A stretch of 64,000 nucleotides of DNA, taken from Molanna angustata. Lineage: Eukaryota; Arthropoda; Insecta; Trichoptera; Molannidae. The DNA is taken from contig OY754970.1 of the NCBI GenBank assembly GCA_963576475.1, positions 38,095,447-38,159,446 of the forward strand, read 5' to 3'. The translations under genes were made by a program, and so were the position numbers. The notes under the pieces were generated by a model, which searched no databases, was not told where the DNA came from, and worked only from the letters and a program-made list of their open reading frames with translations. Every line of letters begins with the position of its first letter. The first letter of the stretch is position 1. Shown here piece after piece: positions 1 to 11,500 of the stretch.

Positions 1-90
1 TGTAAAGAAAGCCAAGAATGATTGCAAAAATAGAGGAGAATGGCGATCGATTCTCTCTGCTTATCCCGTAAGGGACATGGCGTGATGGTA
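1..90 (+). mobile_element. Possible 3' tip of a non-LTR retrotransposon
   Basis: Reading + from base 1, the frame VKKAKNDCKNRGEWRSILSA resembles the 'K..NR..WR' C-terminal tail of RTE/CR1-like polyproteins. It is too short for family placement. Confidence 0.3.
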
Positions 91-154
91 TGTATGTATA
101 CTATTACATATACATATTATATCGGTTACATAATACAGAAACTGGAGAAGGTTT

Positions 155-400
155 AATTGTTTATTTATTTATTGCTTTCTAATTTGATTACTTTCTTTTT
201 CGTTTCTTACTATAAGTATTCTTCTTATAATTTTTTTACCTTTTCTATTTTTCAATATTTCAAGCATGTAGCTTGAAGTGGATGCGAAGTGGACTAAATT
301 TGTGATAAAATTGTCTTGTCTTATAACAGGAATTATTCCTAATTGGATAGATAAAGATTAATTGGAGGAATTCAAAACATAGTACTTCCCAGTAACTATA
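155..400. repeat. Intronic direct duplication, copy 1
   Basis: This stretch (TTTATTGCTTTCTAATTTGA ... GATAAAATTGTCT ... ACAGGAATTATTCCTA ... ACTTCCCA) recurs in the same order and orientation at about 5085-5240, just upstream of the tetraspanin exon. The copies are diverged by substitutions and small indels. Confidence 0.55.
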
Positions 401-1619
401 AACTATAAGTTATACAATAATAAGTTATTATTATTATTATAATTTACATAATTGTATATATATATATAGGTACAAATACATCTTAATTTAAATATTGTAA
501 TAAATTTATTTTCATTTGAAGCTATGCTTACATTAATCCAACGTATCTCTGATCCATATTATCAGTGATCTCCACCTCGAACTTCTTCCTGGAACCCTGG
601 AACGTTCCCCAGAATTACAGATCTCTCAAGGTTTTTAATACTTCTCTCCGATGCAATACATGGCCTAAGAATCGGAGGATCCCAACTTCATTAACAGAAA
701 AATCATGATTCATATTATCAAAAATATACAAAACAACTTTTGTTTGTGAATTAATTGCCGATTTTATAACAGATACCTAATTGTTTTTTTTTCTTAAAAC
801 TCATCATTTTTCTACGTCTCTATCGTAGTCATTTATCAGATCTATATGCACATATGGTAAATAATGATAGAGACGAATTAATATGACAATATTTATTAAG
901 TTGAAACATCTGGACACATCTGGATAAAAAATGTTTAATAATCTCACAAAAACAAATTAACTTTTTAAATATTTTTTTATCACTATTGGGATTGATAAAA
1001 ACATATGTTTGAAAATTTAATTGTCTTTTCACTAGGAGGTTATTTAAACTATAATGCACTATAAAATAATACCCACAAATAATAAATGTCACGAGAAACG
1101 TCGAATCGTCGAAATTTACATAAGTTCGTGTCGTGTTTCTCACACCATCGACTCAAGTTTCTATGTTTATAGATTTTTTGATTATATGAATGATCCAGGA
1201 CTCTATAGACGCTTTTTAATATTATATTAGTGTTGTTTAATCTTCAGTTGGTTTGGGTATTTTATCATTATAATATGATGATAAACCTGCGATGTTGCTA
1301 GATTAGATAGTAGATGAATGTTGAACATCTTTAAAACCGGTTTTTGTCCGAAGTTCTCCACGCCCAAAACTTTGAAGTTTATTGTTTGCGGTGTAAGAAT
1401 GTATGTAGGCTCGTATCTCATTTCATTTCTTTACTAGTACCAGTACCTGCATATTTTATTATTCTGGAGTATTTCATATGTTTTGCCTAATAAACGTGCT
1501 GATTTGTTAGCAACGATAAACACAGCATTGGATTCGAAATTATTATTTTGAATTTTAAACGTACCTGTTTTTGATTGAGTCGAGGCTCTCAATCTGTAAA
1601 TTGTCAGGCATTTTAAAAT
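401..1619. other. Tetraspanin intron, AT-rich, no gene seen
   Basis: No recognisable coding, RNA or repeat structure beyond short AT runs. The small open frames here (at most 104 codons) are chance. Confidence 0.5.
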
Positions 1620-1807
1620 CTGGGGGGGCTAGTCTGGACAACAGGTGGAATCAAAACCATCCATGCTTACCCATACCTTGGATACAATTATCTAATGGAG
1701 TTCTATGATATCTTAAGATATAATAGAACTTCATAAGATAATTATATCCATGGTATGGGTAAACATGGGTGGTTTTGATTCCGCTGGTTGACCAGACTTA
1801 ACCCCAG
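1620..1807. mobile_element. Foldback MITE, copy 1
   Basis: A 188-bp near-palindrome: the left arm CTGGGG..AGTCTGGACAAC and GGTGGAATCAAAACCATCC is mirrored by GGTGGTTTTGATTCC and GACCAGACTTAACCCCAG, with the centre near TATCTTAAGATA. A relative with the same arm motifs lies at 2438-2598. No reliable target duplication was seen. Confidence 0.7.
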
Positions 1808-2249
1808 ATCAAAAGAGAAAATGAATACAAATAATATTTAAAACAATAAAAATAAAATGTCACTCACTGAAATACATTAGAAAAAATACTTTGAAATGAC
1901 GATGCAAAAATTATAAACTTTCATTTTTGTACTTTTATTTTTTAAATTTTAAACATAGATTTAATATTTTTTCATTGACAAACTTTTTAACATCTCAATA
2001 AAGTGATCCGATGACAGGTCGTAAGCCCAGTAAGTGCCTTGAGTTCCTGGTTCTTGTATAATATACCAACTTCGTCACTATTGACATGTTAAAAAGTTTG
2101 TCTATAAAAATATTTGACTCCCGAGAAGGAAAAAAATCCAATGTTTGCATATATGCAATTAAAAAAATATTCGATAGCTTTAATGATACAGTACGTATTG
2201 TTCTGGTAATACCTACCAAATGTGTGCCTGTAATTAGATATAATATCTA

Positions 2250-2350
2250 ATATTATATCATCATCATCACTGGCGCTACAGTCCGCTTCGGACCCTGCCC
2301 CCCCCAGAAATCGTCTCCAACCCTCCCTATCGTCTGCCAATATACGAAAC
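2250..2350 (-). mobile_element. LINE 3' end fragment with (ATC)n tail
   Basis: On the - strand the frame reads ILADDREGWRRFLGGAGSEA and then runs into a (TGA/ATC)n microsatellite. The WRRFL.EA tail recurs at 56640-56760 on the + strand, so both derive from the same kind of non-LTR element, truncated to its 3' tip. Confidence 0.5.
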
Positions 2351-2437
2351 AAATGATAAAATCCAAATTTGCGCGCACGGGATTTCTCAAGTCATTTGCC
2401 GAAAACTATGCCACGCTCAAGGTGAAATATTAATCAC

Positions 2438-2598
2438 GGGGGCAAGTCTCATGCAACCGGTGAAATCAAAACCCTCGTGATTACCCATATCATGGATATA
2501 TCATATGGGGATATTATAGAATTCCATATAATAATTATATGCATGATATTGGTAATCGTGAGGGTTTTGATTTCGCCGGTTGGACCAGACTTGCCCCC
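2438..2598. mobile_element. Foldback MITE, copy 2
   Basis: A 161-bp near-palindrome with arms GGGGGCAAGTCT and GAAATCAAAACCCTCGTGAT, mirrored by ATCGTGAGGGTTTTGATTTC and AGACTTGCCCCC. The AATCAAAACC / GGTTTTGATT core and the ACCGG / CCGGTT spacing match the element at 1620-1807. Confidence 0.7.
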
Positions 2599-3059
2599 CT
2601 GATAGATTCAGTAATATTTATTGTAATTATTTATATTTTTCGTTGTTATTAATAAACCAAAACATTCTAATATAATACAAAAATACAAATCATGCTTAGA
2701 AAGCAAATAGGCCGGAATTATACACTATTGGGGAATGAAAATTATTTCAGTGATATTAAATACGTGTTATTTGTTTTTTGCTATTTGACATCCAGAATAT
2801 ACAGTCAGAAGAGTCTTTATGTCATAGAATCCGCAGTGCTTACTAATTCATAACGCAATAATATGAAGAAGGTCGAAGTAATTTCCAGCTCGTATCAGAC
2901 AATTAACATGTCCTTTTTATGAAAGAAATAATTTGCTATGTCGAGAGGATGGCTTATGAAAATTCCGAACAGAATTTTATAAGTAGTCATCAAATTAATA
3001 TAAAAATACATATATTTATTATAATTAACTAAAATAAAATAAAGGAGCTCATTTTAGAT

Positions 3060-4440
3060 GATCAGTTTCAAACAAATTTTTTCATCTTCAGAAGCAGGAT
3101 GGATGACAACTCTGAAAATATTAAAAATTTAATAAATTCCATAAAAAATAAAAAAAATACATTATGCGAAGATATGTATATCTTAAATCGTACGTGACAA
3201 ATAATTTTAAAATTTACATTCATACAATCATTTCGTGTCCCTGGTTGGGTATCGAAAACCGAGCGCCAAATATTCTTATACTGACTAGTTGCATGTAACA
3301 CATGAGATCCAACTGTCGATAGCGATAGTATGTATAGTTGAAGAATATGTACCAAACTATAAACCCATAGATACAAATTATTGAATATTTTCAGATATTT
3401 TGTTTTCTATACAACATATATTATGTAGGTATGTATGTCAAGAAAGGATAGTATGGAGGAAGTTCCTTTTTTCCTACCCAGAATATGAAAATAGCATGAT
3501 GGTATGTATGTTTGGAGATGAAGTATCAAACTATTAAGTCTTCTTACATATTGTGTATAGGCGACTGCCATACAAAATGTATGAAGCGATGTCGTCACTA
3601 AATTCAATTTTTAAAAAAATTGTTAAAAAAAATTGAGATCTTCTACTACAATGTTAATATTTTTTATAGAAAATTAAATTATCTAGTTGGGGTGTTTCGG
3701 CTTTTTTCGATATTTAAAAAAAAAATGGAAATATAGGCAGTTAAACTCATAAATTTATCATAAAAAAAATACTTTTCTTAATAAAAAATGTTTGAGAAAC
3801 CCTGGAATTTTTTTGAAAAAACTAATTTGAGATTTTGTATTTGTCTATGTTTGTACCAATTTTCAGCGTTCTAGCGTTTATGGTTTCTGAGATATATGGA
3901 AAAATAAAATAAAAATTCAAAAGTTGATAACCCCTGACTGAAACAAAAATTCAAAATTCCGAGTATAAAAGTTTTGTAGGCCTGTAACTGTTTATATATT
4001 CTGAAATTTTAGGCTCTGTAAATTGAGCGGATCAAAAGTTATAAGGGGGGGACGGACACACAGACACACAGACACACACACACACAGACACACGAAATGT
4101 TCTACTCCGAATTCTGAGTAAATCCGTGTATGGAACATATATGCTGCGAAGCCTCTAAGTTGGTGTTTTTTGACTTCAAAGTTGGAAAAGCCGTGAAAAA
4201 AGTAGACCTCTCCATACAATTCTCGCGTATTCTGGCTTGATACATTGCCCCCAAGTCAAATTGAAAACGCTGTTCGTTTTCGCCAAGCGCTAATTTTTTT
4301 TGTATGGGATTTGACGTTTGTTGTTTGTTATTGTAGAAAAAATTTCTACAACAAACGTCAAATCCCATACAAAAAAAATTAGCGCTTGGCGAAAACGAAC
4401 AGCGTTTTCAATTTGACTTGGGGGCATTGTCGATATGTTA
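3060..4440. mobile_element. Dispersed repeat, copy 1 (with nested foldback)
   Basis: Its reverse complement is recognisable, although diverged, at 28150-29120. Shared landmarks include CCCCTGACTGAAACAAAAATTC, the GTTTCTGAGATATATGG block, GTAGGCCTGTA, and the 'atgtatgtca..ggatagta..ttcctacc' region. A shorter piece recurs at 6235-6365 (ATTCTTCAACTAT ... CTCATGTGTTACATGCAA). No coding capacity is visible, so the class is unknown; both flanks are degraded. Confidence 0.55.
4246..4425. mobile_element. Near-perfect 180-bp foldback element
   Basis: The left arm starting TGCCCCCAAGTCAAATTG and continuing through GCGCTAATTTTTTTTGTATG is matched almost base for base by the inverted right arm ending CAATTTGACTTGGGGGCA. 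Arms are about 75-80 bp around a TAGAAAAAATTTCTA centre. Arm identity this high suggests a recent insertion or gene conversion. Confidence 0.75.
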
Positions 4441-5084
4441 AGAGAACAAAGTTCTCCTGAACAAATCGACAGTTGGAAAAGCAGCTATTTTTTCTTCTGT
4501 ATACATCCATCTAGCTTCTTATCTTTCTTCCGATTTTTGTTTTTATTACTTACGACGGACCAAAAAATACATAAATTGACTCGAGATTTTGTAAAATGAC
4601 TAACGATTCGTTGCAATATCTATTTAAATTATTTATTCTCATTTTTTAAATATAAAAATTGAATAAAAGAATTTAAAAAATAAAGTGAATAAATGAAAGT
4701 GAATAAAAAATTTAAGTAAATAAAATAATTTATTGACTCATTTTTTTCCAGCAAATCAAGTAACTCAATTGATTCTTAATCGGATGCGTTACGCCTTTGA
4801 TACCATTGATAATAATATTTGTGTAACAGATATATCAAAATTTACACATATCAAATAAAAATGTTATTTTTATGTCATTTTAATGATTTGGTTATATTTT
4901 TTCTCACGCGATATATATATATGCGACAAATATAACATATTAAATATATAGGAAACTTATCAGACGAGATTTAACGATTTTTAATCCCTCTTAATGATTG
5001 TTGTAATTTTTTATTTTCTTTTTCATTTATTTATTAATAATAAGAATAATTTCACTTCTTTGTTCATTGCTGTTATTGTTTTCT
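4441..5084. other. Tetraspanin intron, no gene seen
   Basis: Very AT-rich intronic DNA without recognisable genes or repeats. Confidence 0.5.
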
Positions 5085-5240
5085 TATTTATTTTTTTATT
5101 CATTGCTTTCTAATTTGACTCTTTCTTTTTCATTTCTTACTTATTATTATTTTTTTACTAGGTTTCTAAATTTGTGATAAAATTGTCTGTTAAAACAGGA
5201 ATTATTCCTAGTTAGATAGACAAATATTACTTCCCAACAA
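5085..5240. repeat. Intronic direct duplication, copy 2
   Basis: Diverged copy of 155-400 with the shared blocks TTGCTTTCTAATTTGA, GATAAAATTGTCT and ACAGGAATTATTCCTA. It ends about 100 bp before the exon acceptor at 5346. No second copy of the exon is seen after 400. Confidence 0.5.
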
Positions 5241-5346
5241 TTTAATCATACAATTATTTCTGTTCCTGTATGTATTCTTAAGTGGAGAAAATAATTTAAA
5301 ATTATTATTATTATTAATATGTATTATTTTTTTCTCGTTTTTTCAG

Positions 5347-5535
5347 TTATGCGGTTTGGCCATTTTGGGTATCGGAGTCGCCTTCAAATTGAAGTTATCC
5401 GAAATTACAAAACTTCTGGAAGGTAAAGTGGATGTGCCACCTCTACTGTTCATTATCATCGGATCCATCATCTTCGTCATCGCCTTCTTCGGGTGTTGCG
5501 GTGCTGTTCGCGAAAGCCATTGCATGGTTGTCACG
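5347..5535 (+). CDS. Tetraspanin exon: end of TM1, small loop, TM2
   Basis: 63 codons in phase 0 between a pyrimidine-rich acceptor (TTTTTTCAG) and the donor ACG|GTAAGT. It starts with LCGLAILGIG, the end of TM1, so the initiator methionine is on an earlier exon that is not in the window. It encodes the small extracellular loop and TM2 with GCCGAVRES. Confidence 0.92.
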
Positions 5536-8500
5536 GTAAGTTATTTATTTTTTTATGGTTTATATTTTGAGTTTATTAGTAGGTATAGTGTATTAAAATT
5601 TTTGAAAAAAAAAACTGCGTATTCCGTGGACAGTATAAAGGACTACTAAATCCATCCGGGACCAACTGAGTATGAAAACCAGACTAACAACTAGCTGCCA
5701 CCGGACGATTCTGAATAACTTCACATATCGAGAAAGGGAGCCTGCATGATAATTTAAAAATATTGGTATTAGTTGTTAGCGAAATTGAAGGACAGTGACC
5801 CTGGAAACGATTTCATTTTCAGTGGAGTGACCAAATAATAAGAATAACTGGTCCAAGACAAGACCAAGAAGAAGAAGAAATATATAAAAAAAACACCAAT
5901 GTCTGCTTGAATTCTGTGCCGGCGGCGTCCTGCGTTTGATTCCCAGGAGAAGTGAAATCGATTTGAAATTATTTCACTTGTTTCTCTGAACTGGAAACCT
6001 CATTTTCTGAGAGAAATTGTTAAATGACAAAAAAAATGTCACTTGCGCAGGGTGCAAGAGAGTGTTTATTATTATTAGATGAAATTGGCCATATATTTAA
6101 AATCGATTATACTGTGGGGATATCATCTATCATTAGGTAGAAAACTATTTTAATCGGGGAATAAGACAATCTATCCTATGATACACTACCCTATCATGAC
6201 ACGCATGTTTTGTATAGTAAACAAAATATCATAAAATATTAAATAATTTGGATTTAAGAGTTTTATAGTTTGGTATGTAATGTATTCTTCAACTATGCAT
6301 AGATACTTTCGCCATCGATAGTTGGACCTCATGTGTTACATGCAATTAGTTTATGAAAAATGTGTTGTTTCCTCAATCTCATTTATTATGAATAATCTAC
6401 GCCTAAGGTTTTGAGGAAAACAATAAAAAAATCTTTCATTTCAACGGAAGCATAGAAACGGAGTTGGCCTTGCACACAACATACAAGACTGAACAATAAT
6501 TTATCCACATTTTATCCACAATCATCTATTACTAATGCAAGAAATATCTTTTGAAACTTGCTGTTGATATAAGAATGAAAAAATGTATATATTAACAGGG
6601 TCGGATCTACTATACTATACTCAACTACGTTCAAGTGATGCAGATTCTTTTAACTAACCAGTGTTTCTAGTAGTGACATCTGTGAACTAGTATTTGACAT
6701 ATTATGTGTACAAGTAGATAGTACCAACAATAAATAGCGTTTAATTATTAATTACTGAATTTGTCAATAGATTGTGCCTAAGTATCTTAATTATTTTCAA
6801 GATGTTATTAAATTACAAATTCAACAAGACCGACAACGAACACAATTAAAAGCATTTGCGAAAACTAGCCCGATTTTATTCTAAACTGTATTCTTACTTC
6901 AATTATAAGGATTAATATAACGGCGATCATTGATGCAATGTCATTTCTTGGGCGCTTTTGCTCAATCGGGCTCTATGAAACATAAATATAATATATTCTT
7001 TAGTAGTGCCGATGAAGTGAAGGAATTTAGTGAAGTGAATTTAGTGAAGGTGCCGATGTTGAAGGGCTCCACTTAAATTATGTCAGGCAAGCATACTTCA
7101 TTGTCTATTCGTTCTGGAAACTTCAAATGATATAAGTTATGAGGGAGAGGTGTTATGTGACATAGATCAAAGACTCTTTTGTCTATATCCGTTAACCCGG
7201 ATTAACAGCAGGCTAGTTAACCGATATATTTTTTCGTACTGTGTATGCGAGTTCTCTCCTTCCCATATTACCGGTTCCTATTTGTACCGTAGGTACAATG
7301 ATAGGAAAACCAGTTTTATTCTCTTCTTACAAATGATCTTAGATGAAGTTTTACATCCCCGTCCTGTCCTTAACTATTGGGCCCTTGGTTCTTTTCAGAT
7401 ACAATAAATTCGGTCCTGAATTTACATTTGCCAAGGGAATAATCCACTTGTCGGTTTATTTTTTCATTATACATTCCATTGAAACATTAAATTCTCACGT
7501 TTACATTACAATACAGACTTATTCATCAGATATTATGCAATTAACATCTTTTTTATCGTAATATTTTCTACATTGCGTGACCTCTTAATCAGCATCGGTA
7601 TAATGAGAATAATAAATACTTCATTAGACTTCCATCTGCATATAGATTGGGTGTATTTATGAATTAAAAAAATAACAAGATGAATGCATTGTGATGGCTA
7701 GGCGCTGTAAAACAAACGTTTAAAAAAAATCATGTTAAACCATATTATTTAATGTAATTTTCAATATATTTATATAGAAGGTTTAAAGGTGTTGGCCAAA
7801 CAGTATTTAAAAAAAAATCTTGTATGAATGTTTTAGAAATGAATGAAAGAAATTATGATATGCGTAGCTATGAAATTGAATTATTCTAGTGACATTATGT
7901 ATAGATATAAACTCGTCGACCGTTATTCAAGATTTGTGGATCGCCAAAAAGACAATCGTAAAGCAGCCCATTCACGATCGTGCCATTCGGCGTCGTTGCA
8001 TATGGACCGGCTCCATTTGGAGCATTGTAAAATTTTCATCACACTCACGGGCGCGCCATCGAGCCATCAAAATTAGTACCTATACGCAAGCGGTCGGCGC
8101 TTTCGCATTAATAAGTTCTATTTTTTTTAATTTTCAAGTAAAAATGAGTTATACATCTGATGATGAGTTTTATACAACTGCTATTTAGCGGTTTGTTTAT
8201 ATATAAATAGAAAAAAAAAACAAAGAGAAAATGTTGTATTTTTGCATTCACGAGAGTGTCAAACAGCTCGGCGCAATGAGATGGCGCAATGTACCGCTGG
8301 TTTTCACACTCGCAGGATGCGCCGCGCCGGTTTCGCAGTACTACAGAGTTTCGATCGTTAGGAATTCCATTTTGGTGTGTCAGGCCAATTGGGCTACGCG
8401 GGATTTGAGTGATGGCAAGCCGTTTGGCAGGAAGGCACGATCGTGAATGGGGGCCTTAAAGAAAAATAGAATATTTTATTTTTGAAATAATGAAAATTTT

Positions 8501-11500
8501 CGTCAGATATTTGCAAAAATGTGTTGTTGAATGCTTATCGTATTTTTGTGTTGGTAAGATTTTTTAGTGTTGTCAGATGCAAGAAACTAAACTTTGCCAG
8601 ATGTGACAACATACAGATAACGCTAAGTTGGAAAAAATAATTCTGTAGTATTCGTCACAAAGTAAGAATAATAAGTTGTTTTTTGACATGCGTACTCCCA
8701 AAGACAATACAACGTGTTTTAAATTTTATTTTTTTTTACGCATTATAATGGAAAGTTAGGCGTTGATTGTTGTCCTTTTCCCAATGTTTCTCAATCTTGT
8801 TATTTATTTTACCCTTTTTTACTGACGACTGACCTTATTTCGAGGCGAAAATGACTATTCAAGGTATCAGAAATCGTTTGTCATGAAGTTTTCCATTAAA
8901 TTGTTTTGTTATTTAGCCTCGTTTTCAAACAAACGTACCTACCAGTCATGTTCACGTGTCTTTTGTTTGTAAAGGAATATTATTGTTAACTAGTTTAAAT
9001 TCGTCCATTCAACAGAATGTTTCCATTTCCTTACAACATGTAGGTATATTAACTTTGTTCCATTGGTGTGTTTCTATGTATGTGGAGAGCTTAGGGCCAT
9101 GTTTACAAAACATTCTCATTACCTATATGATTTAGATGTGCACTGAGCACAATCTACTTGTCTTGGTTTTGTTCTCCACCACAACTTCGTCGATATTATT
9201 AATGAGTTGGCACAAAAATACACGAAAAATATCGACTAGGTAAACATTTTATGGACAGCCAAAGTTAGTTGATAGATCGCCCTTGGTAAATAATATTTTA
9301 CAAGTATAATATTATAGTGTTATAATAATCAGAACTAGGACAAAGTTATTTTTGCACACGATACATTAAGTCGTATAGTATAAAAAACAGCTCAGTTCAA
9401 TTTCGAAAAAAATTCGAACTATATATTATTATCAAACTTAATATTTTCATCATTCTATTAATTTTGAATAAAATATTCTCATTGCTATTTAATTGTTTAT
9501 ACACTTGAAATTATTTATATTTTAAAGAGCAAAAAAAAAACAGCAGTTATTGATTGTGAAAAATACAGTCGAAACATATTTGCTGCCTTTGATATTATAC
9601 AACGCAATTATCAAAGATAATTTTGTGCTATATTTATATACTTTATTATCTGTTTTAATTTTGATGTCTCTTCACTCCAAGAGATTGTTCCCAGAACAAA
9701 ACGAGTGGGTTGTGGCCAACACTAAACTCTCCACACCACAAATATTGACAATGAAATATTTTATTCATTCTAAATTTTACTACCAGGAATATAAATTTTC
9801 TAACGATAGTATATTTTCATGTTAAGATAGACAAACTATTAATGCCGTATAGTGAAGAATGCTTATGTTGTATGAAATATTATAAAAAAAGCAGATAAAT
9901 TTTGTTTTAAAGAACGCGAGAGCATTTTCAAAATTTTGACACGTGATATCATATGAAGAATTTTTTTGTTATTTATGGAAAGCTAATCAGTTCTATGTTC
10001 AAGCTCTTTACATTATAACATGAAATCAAATTACTGAACGTTTCCATACATAGAAATTTATCTAATTACATTTTTATTCATACTAAATGTTACTATCAGG
10101 AATATAAATTTTCTTCCGATAGTAAATTTTTATGTTAAGATAGACAAACTATTAATGCAGTATAGTGAAGAATGCTTATGTTGTATGAAATATTTTTAAA
10201 AAAGCAGATAAATTTTGATTTAAAGAACGCGAGAGCATTTTCAAAATTTTGACACGTGATATCATATGAAGATTTTTTTGTTATTTATGGAAAGCTAATC
10301 AGTTCTATGTTCAAGCTCTTAACATTATAACATGAAATCAAATTACTGAACGTTTCCATACATAGAAATTTATCTAATTACATTTTTATTCATACTAAAT
10401 GTTACTATCAGGAATATAAATTTTCTTCCGATAGTATATTTTTATGTTAAGATAAACAAACTATTAATGCAGTATAGTGAAGAATGCTTATGTTGTATGA
10501 AATATTTTAAAAAAAGCAGATAAATTTTGTTTTAAAGAACGCGAGAGCATTTTCAAAATTTTGACACGTGATATTATATGAAGATTTTTTTTGTTATTTA
10601 TGGAAAGCTAATCAGTTCTATGTTCAAGCTCTTTACATAATAACATGAAATCAAATTACTGAACGTTTCCATACATAGAAATTTATCTAATTACATTTTT
10701 ATTCATACTAAATGTTACTATCAGGAATATAAATTTTCTTCCGATAGTATATTTTTATGTTAAGATAAACAAACTATTAATGCAGTATAGTGAAGAATGC
10801 TTATGTTGTATGAAATATTTTAAAAAAAGCAGATATATTTTGTTCTAAAGAACGCGAGAGCATTTTCCAAATTTTGACAGGTGATATCATATGAAGATTT
10901 TTTTTGTTGTTTATGGAAAGCTAATCAGTTCTATGTTCAAGTTTTTTACATTATAACATGAAATCAAATTACTGAACTTTTCCATACATAGAAATTTATC
11001 TAATTACATTTTTATTCATACTAAACGTTACTATCAGGAATATAAATTTTCTTCCGATAGTATATTTTTATGTTAAGATAAACAAACTATTAATGCAGTA
11101 TAGTGAAGAATGCTTATGTTGTATGAAATATTTAAAAAAAAGCAGATAAATTTTGTTCTAAAGAACGCGAGAGCATTTTCCAAATTTTGACAGGTGATAT
11201 CATATGAAGATTTTTTTTGTTATTTATGGAAAGCTAATCAGTTCTATGTTCAAGCTCTTTACATTATAACATGAAATCAAATTACTGAACTTTTCCATAC
11301 ATAGAAATTTATCTTATTACATTTTTATTCATACTAAATGTTACTATCAGGAATATAAATTTTCTTCCGATAGTATATTTTTATGTTAAGATAAACAAAC
11401 TATTAATGCAGTATAGTGAAGAATGCTTATGTTGTATGAAATATTTTAAAAAAGCAGATAAATTTTGTTTTAAAGAACGCGAAGGCATTTTCAAAATTTT

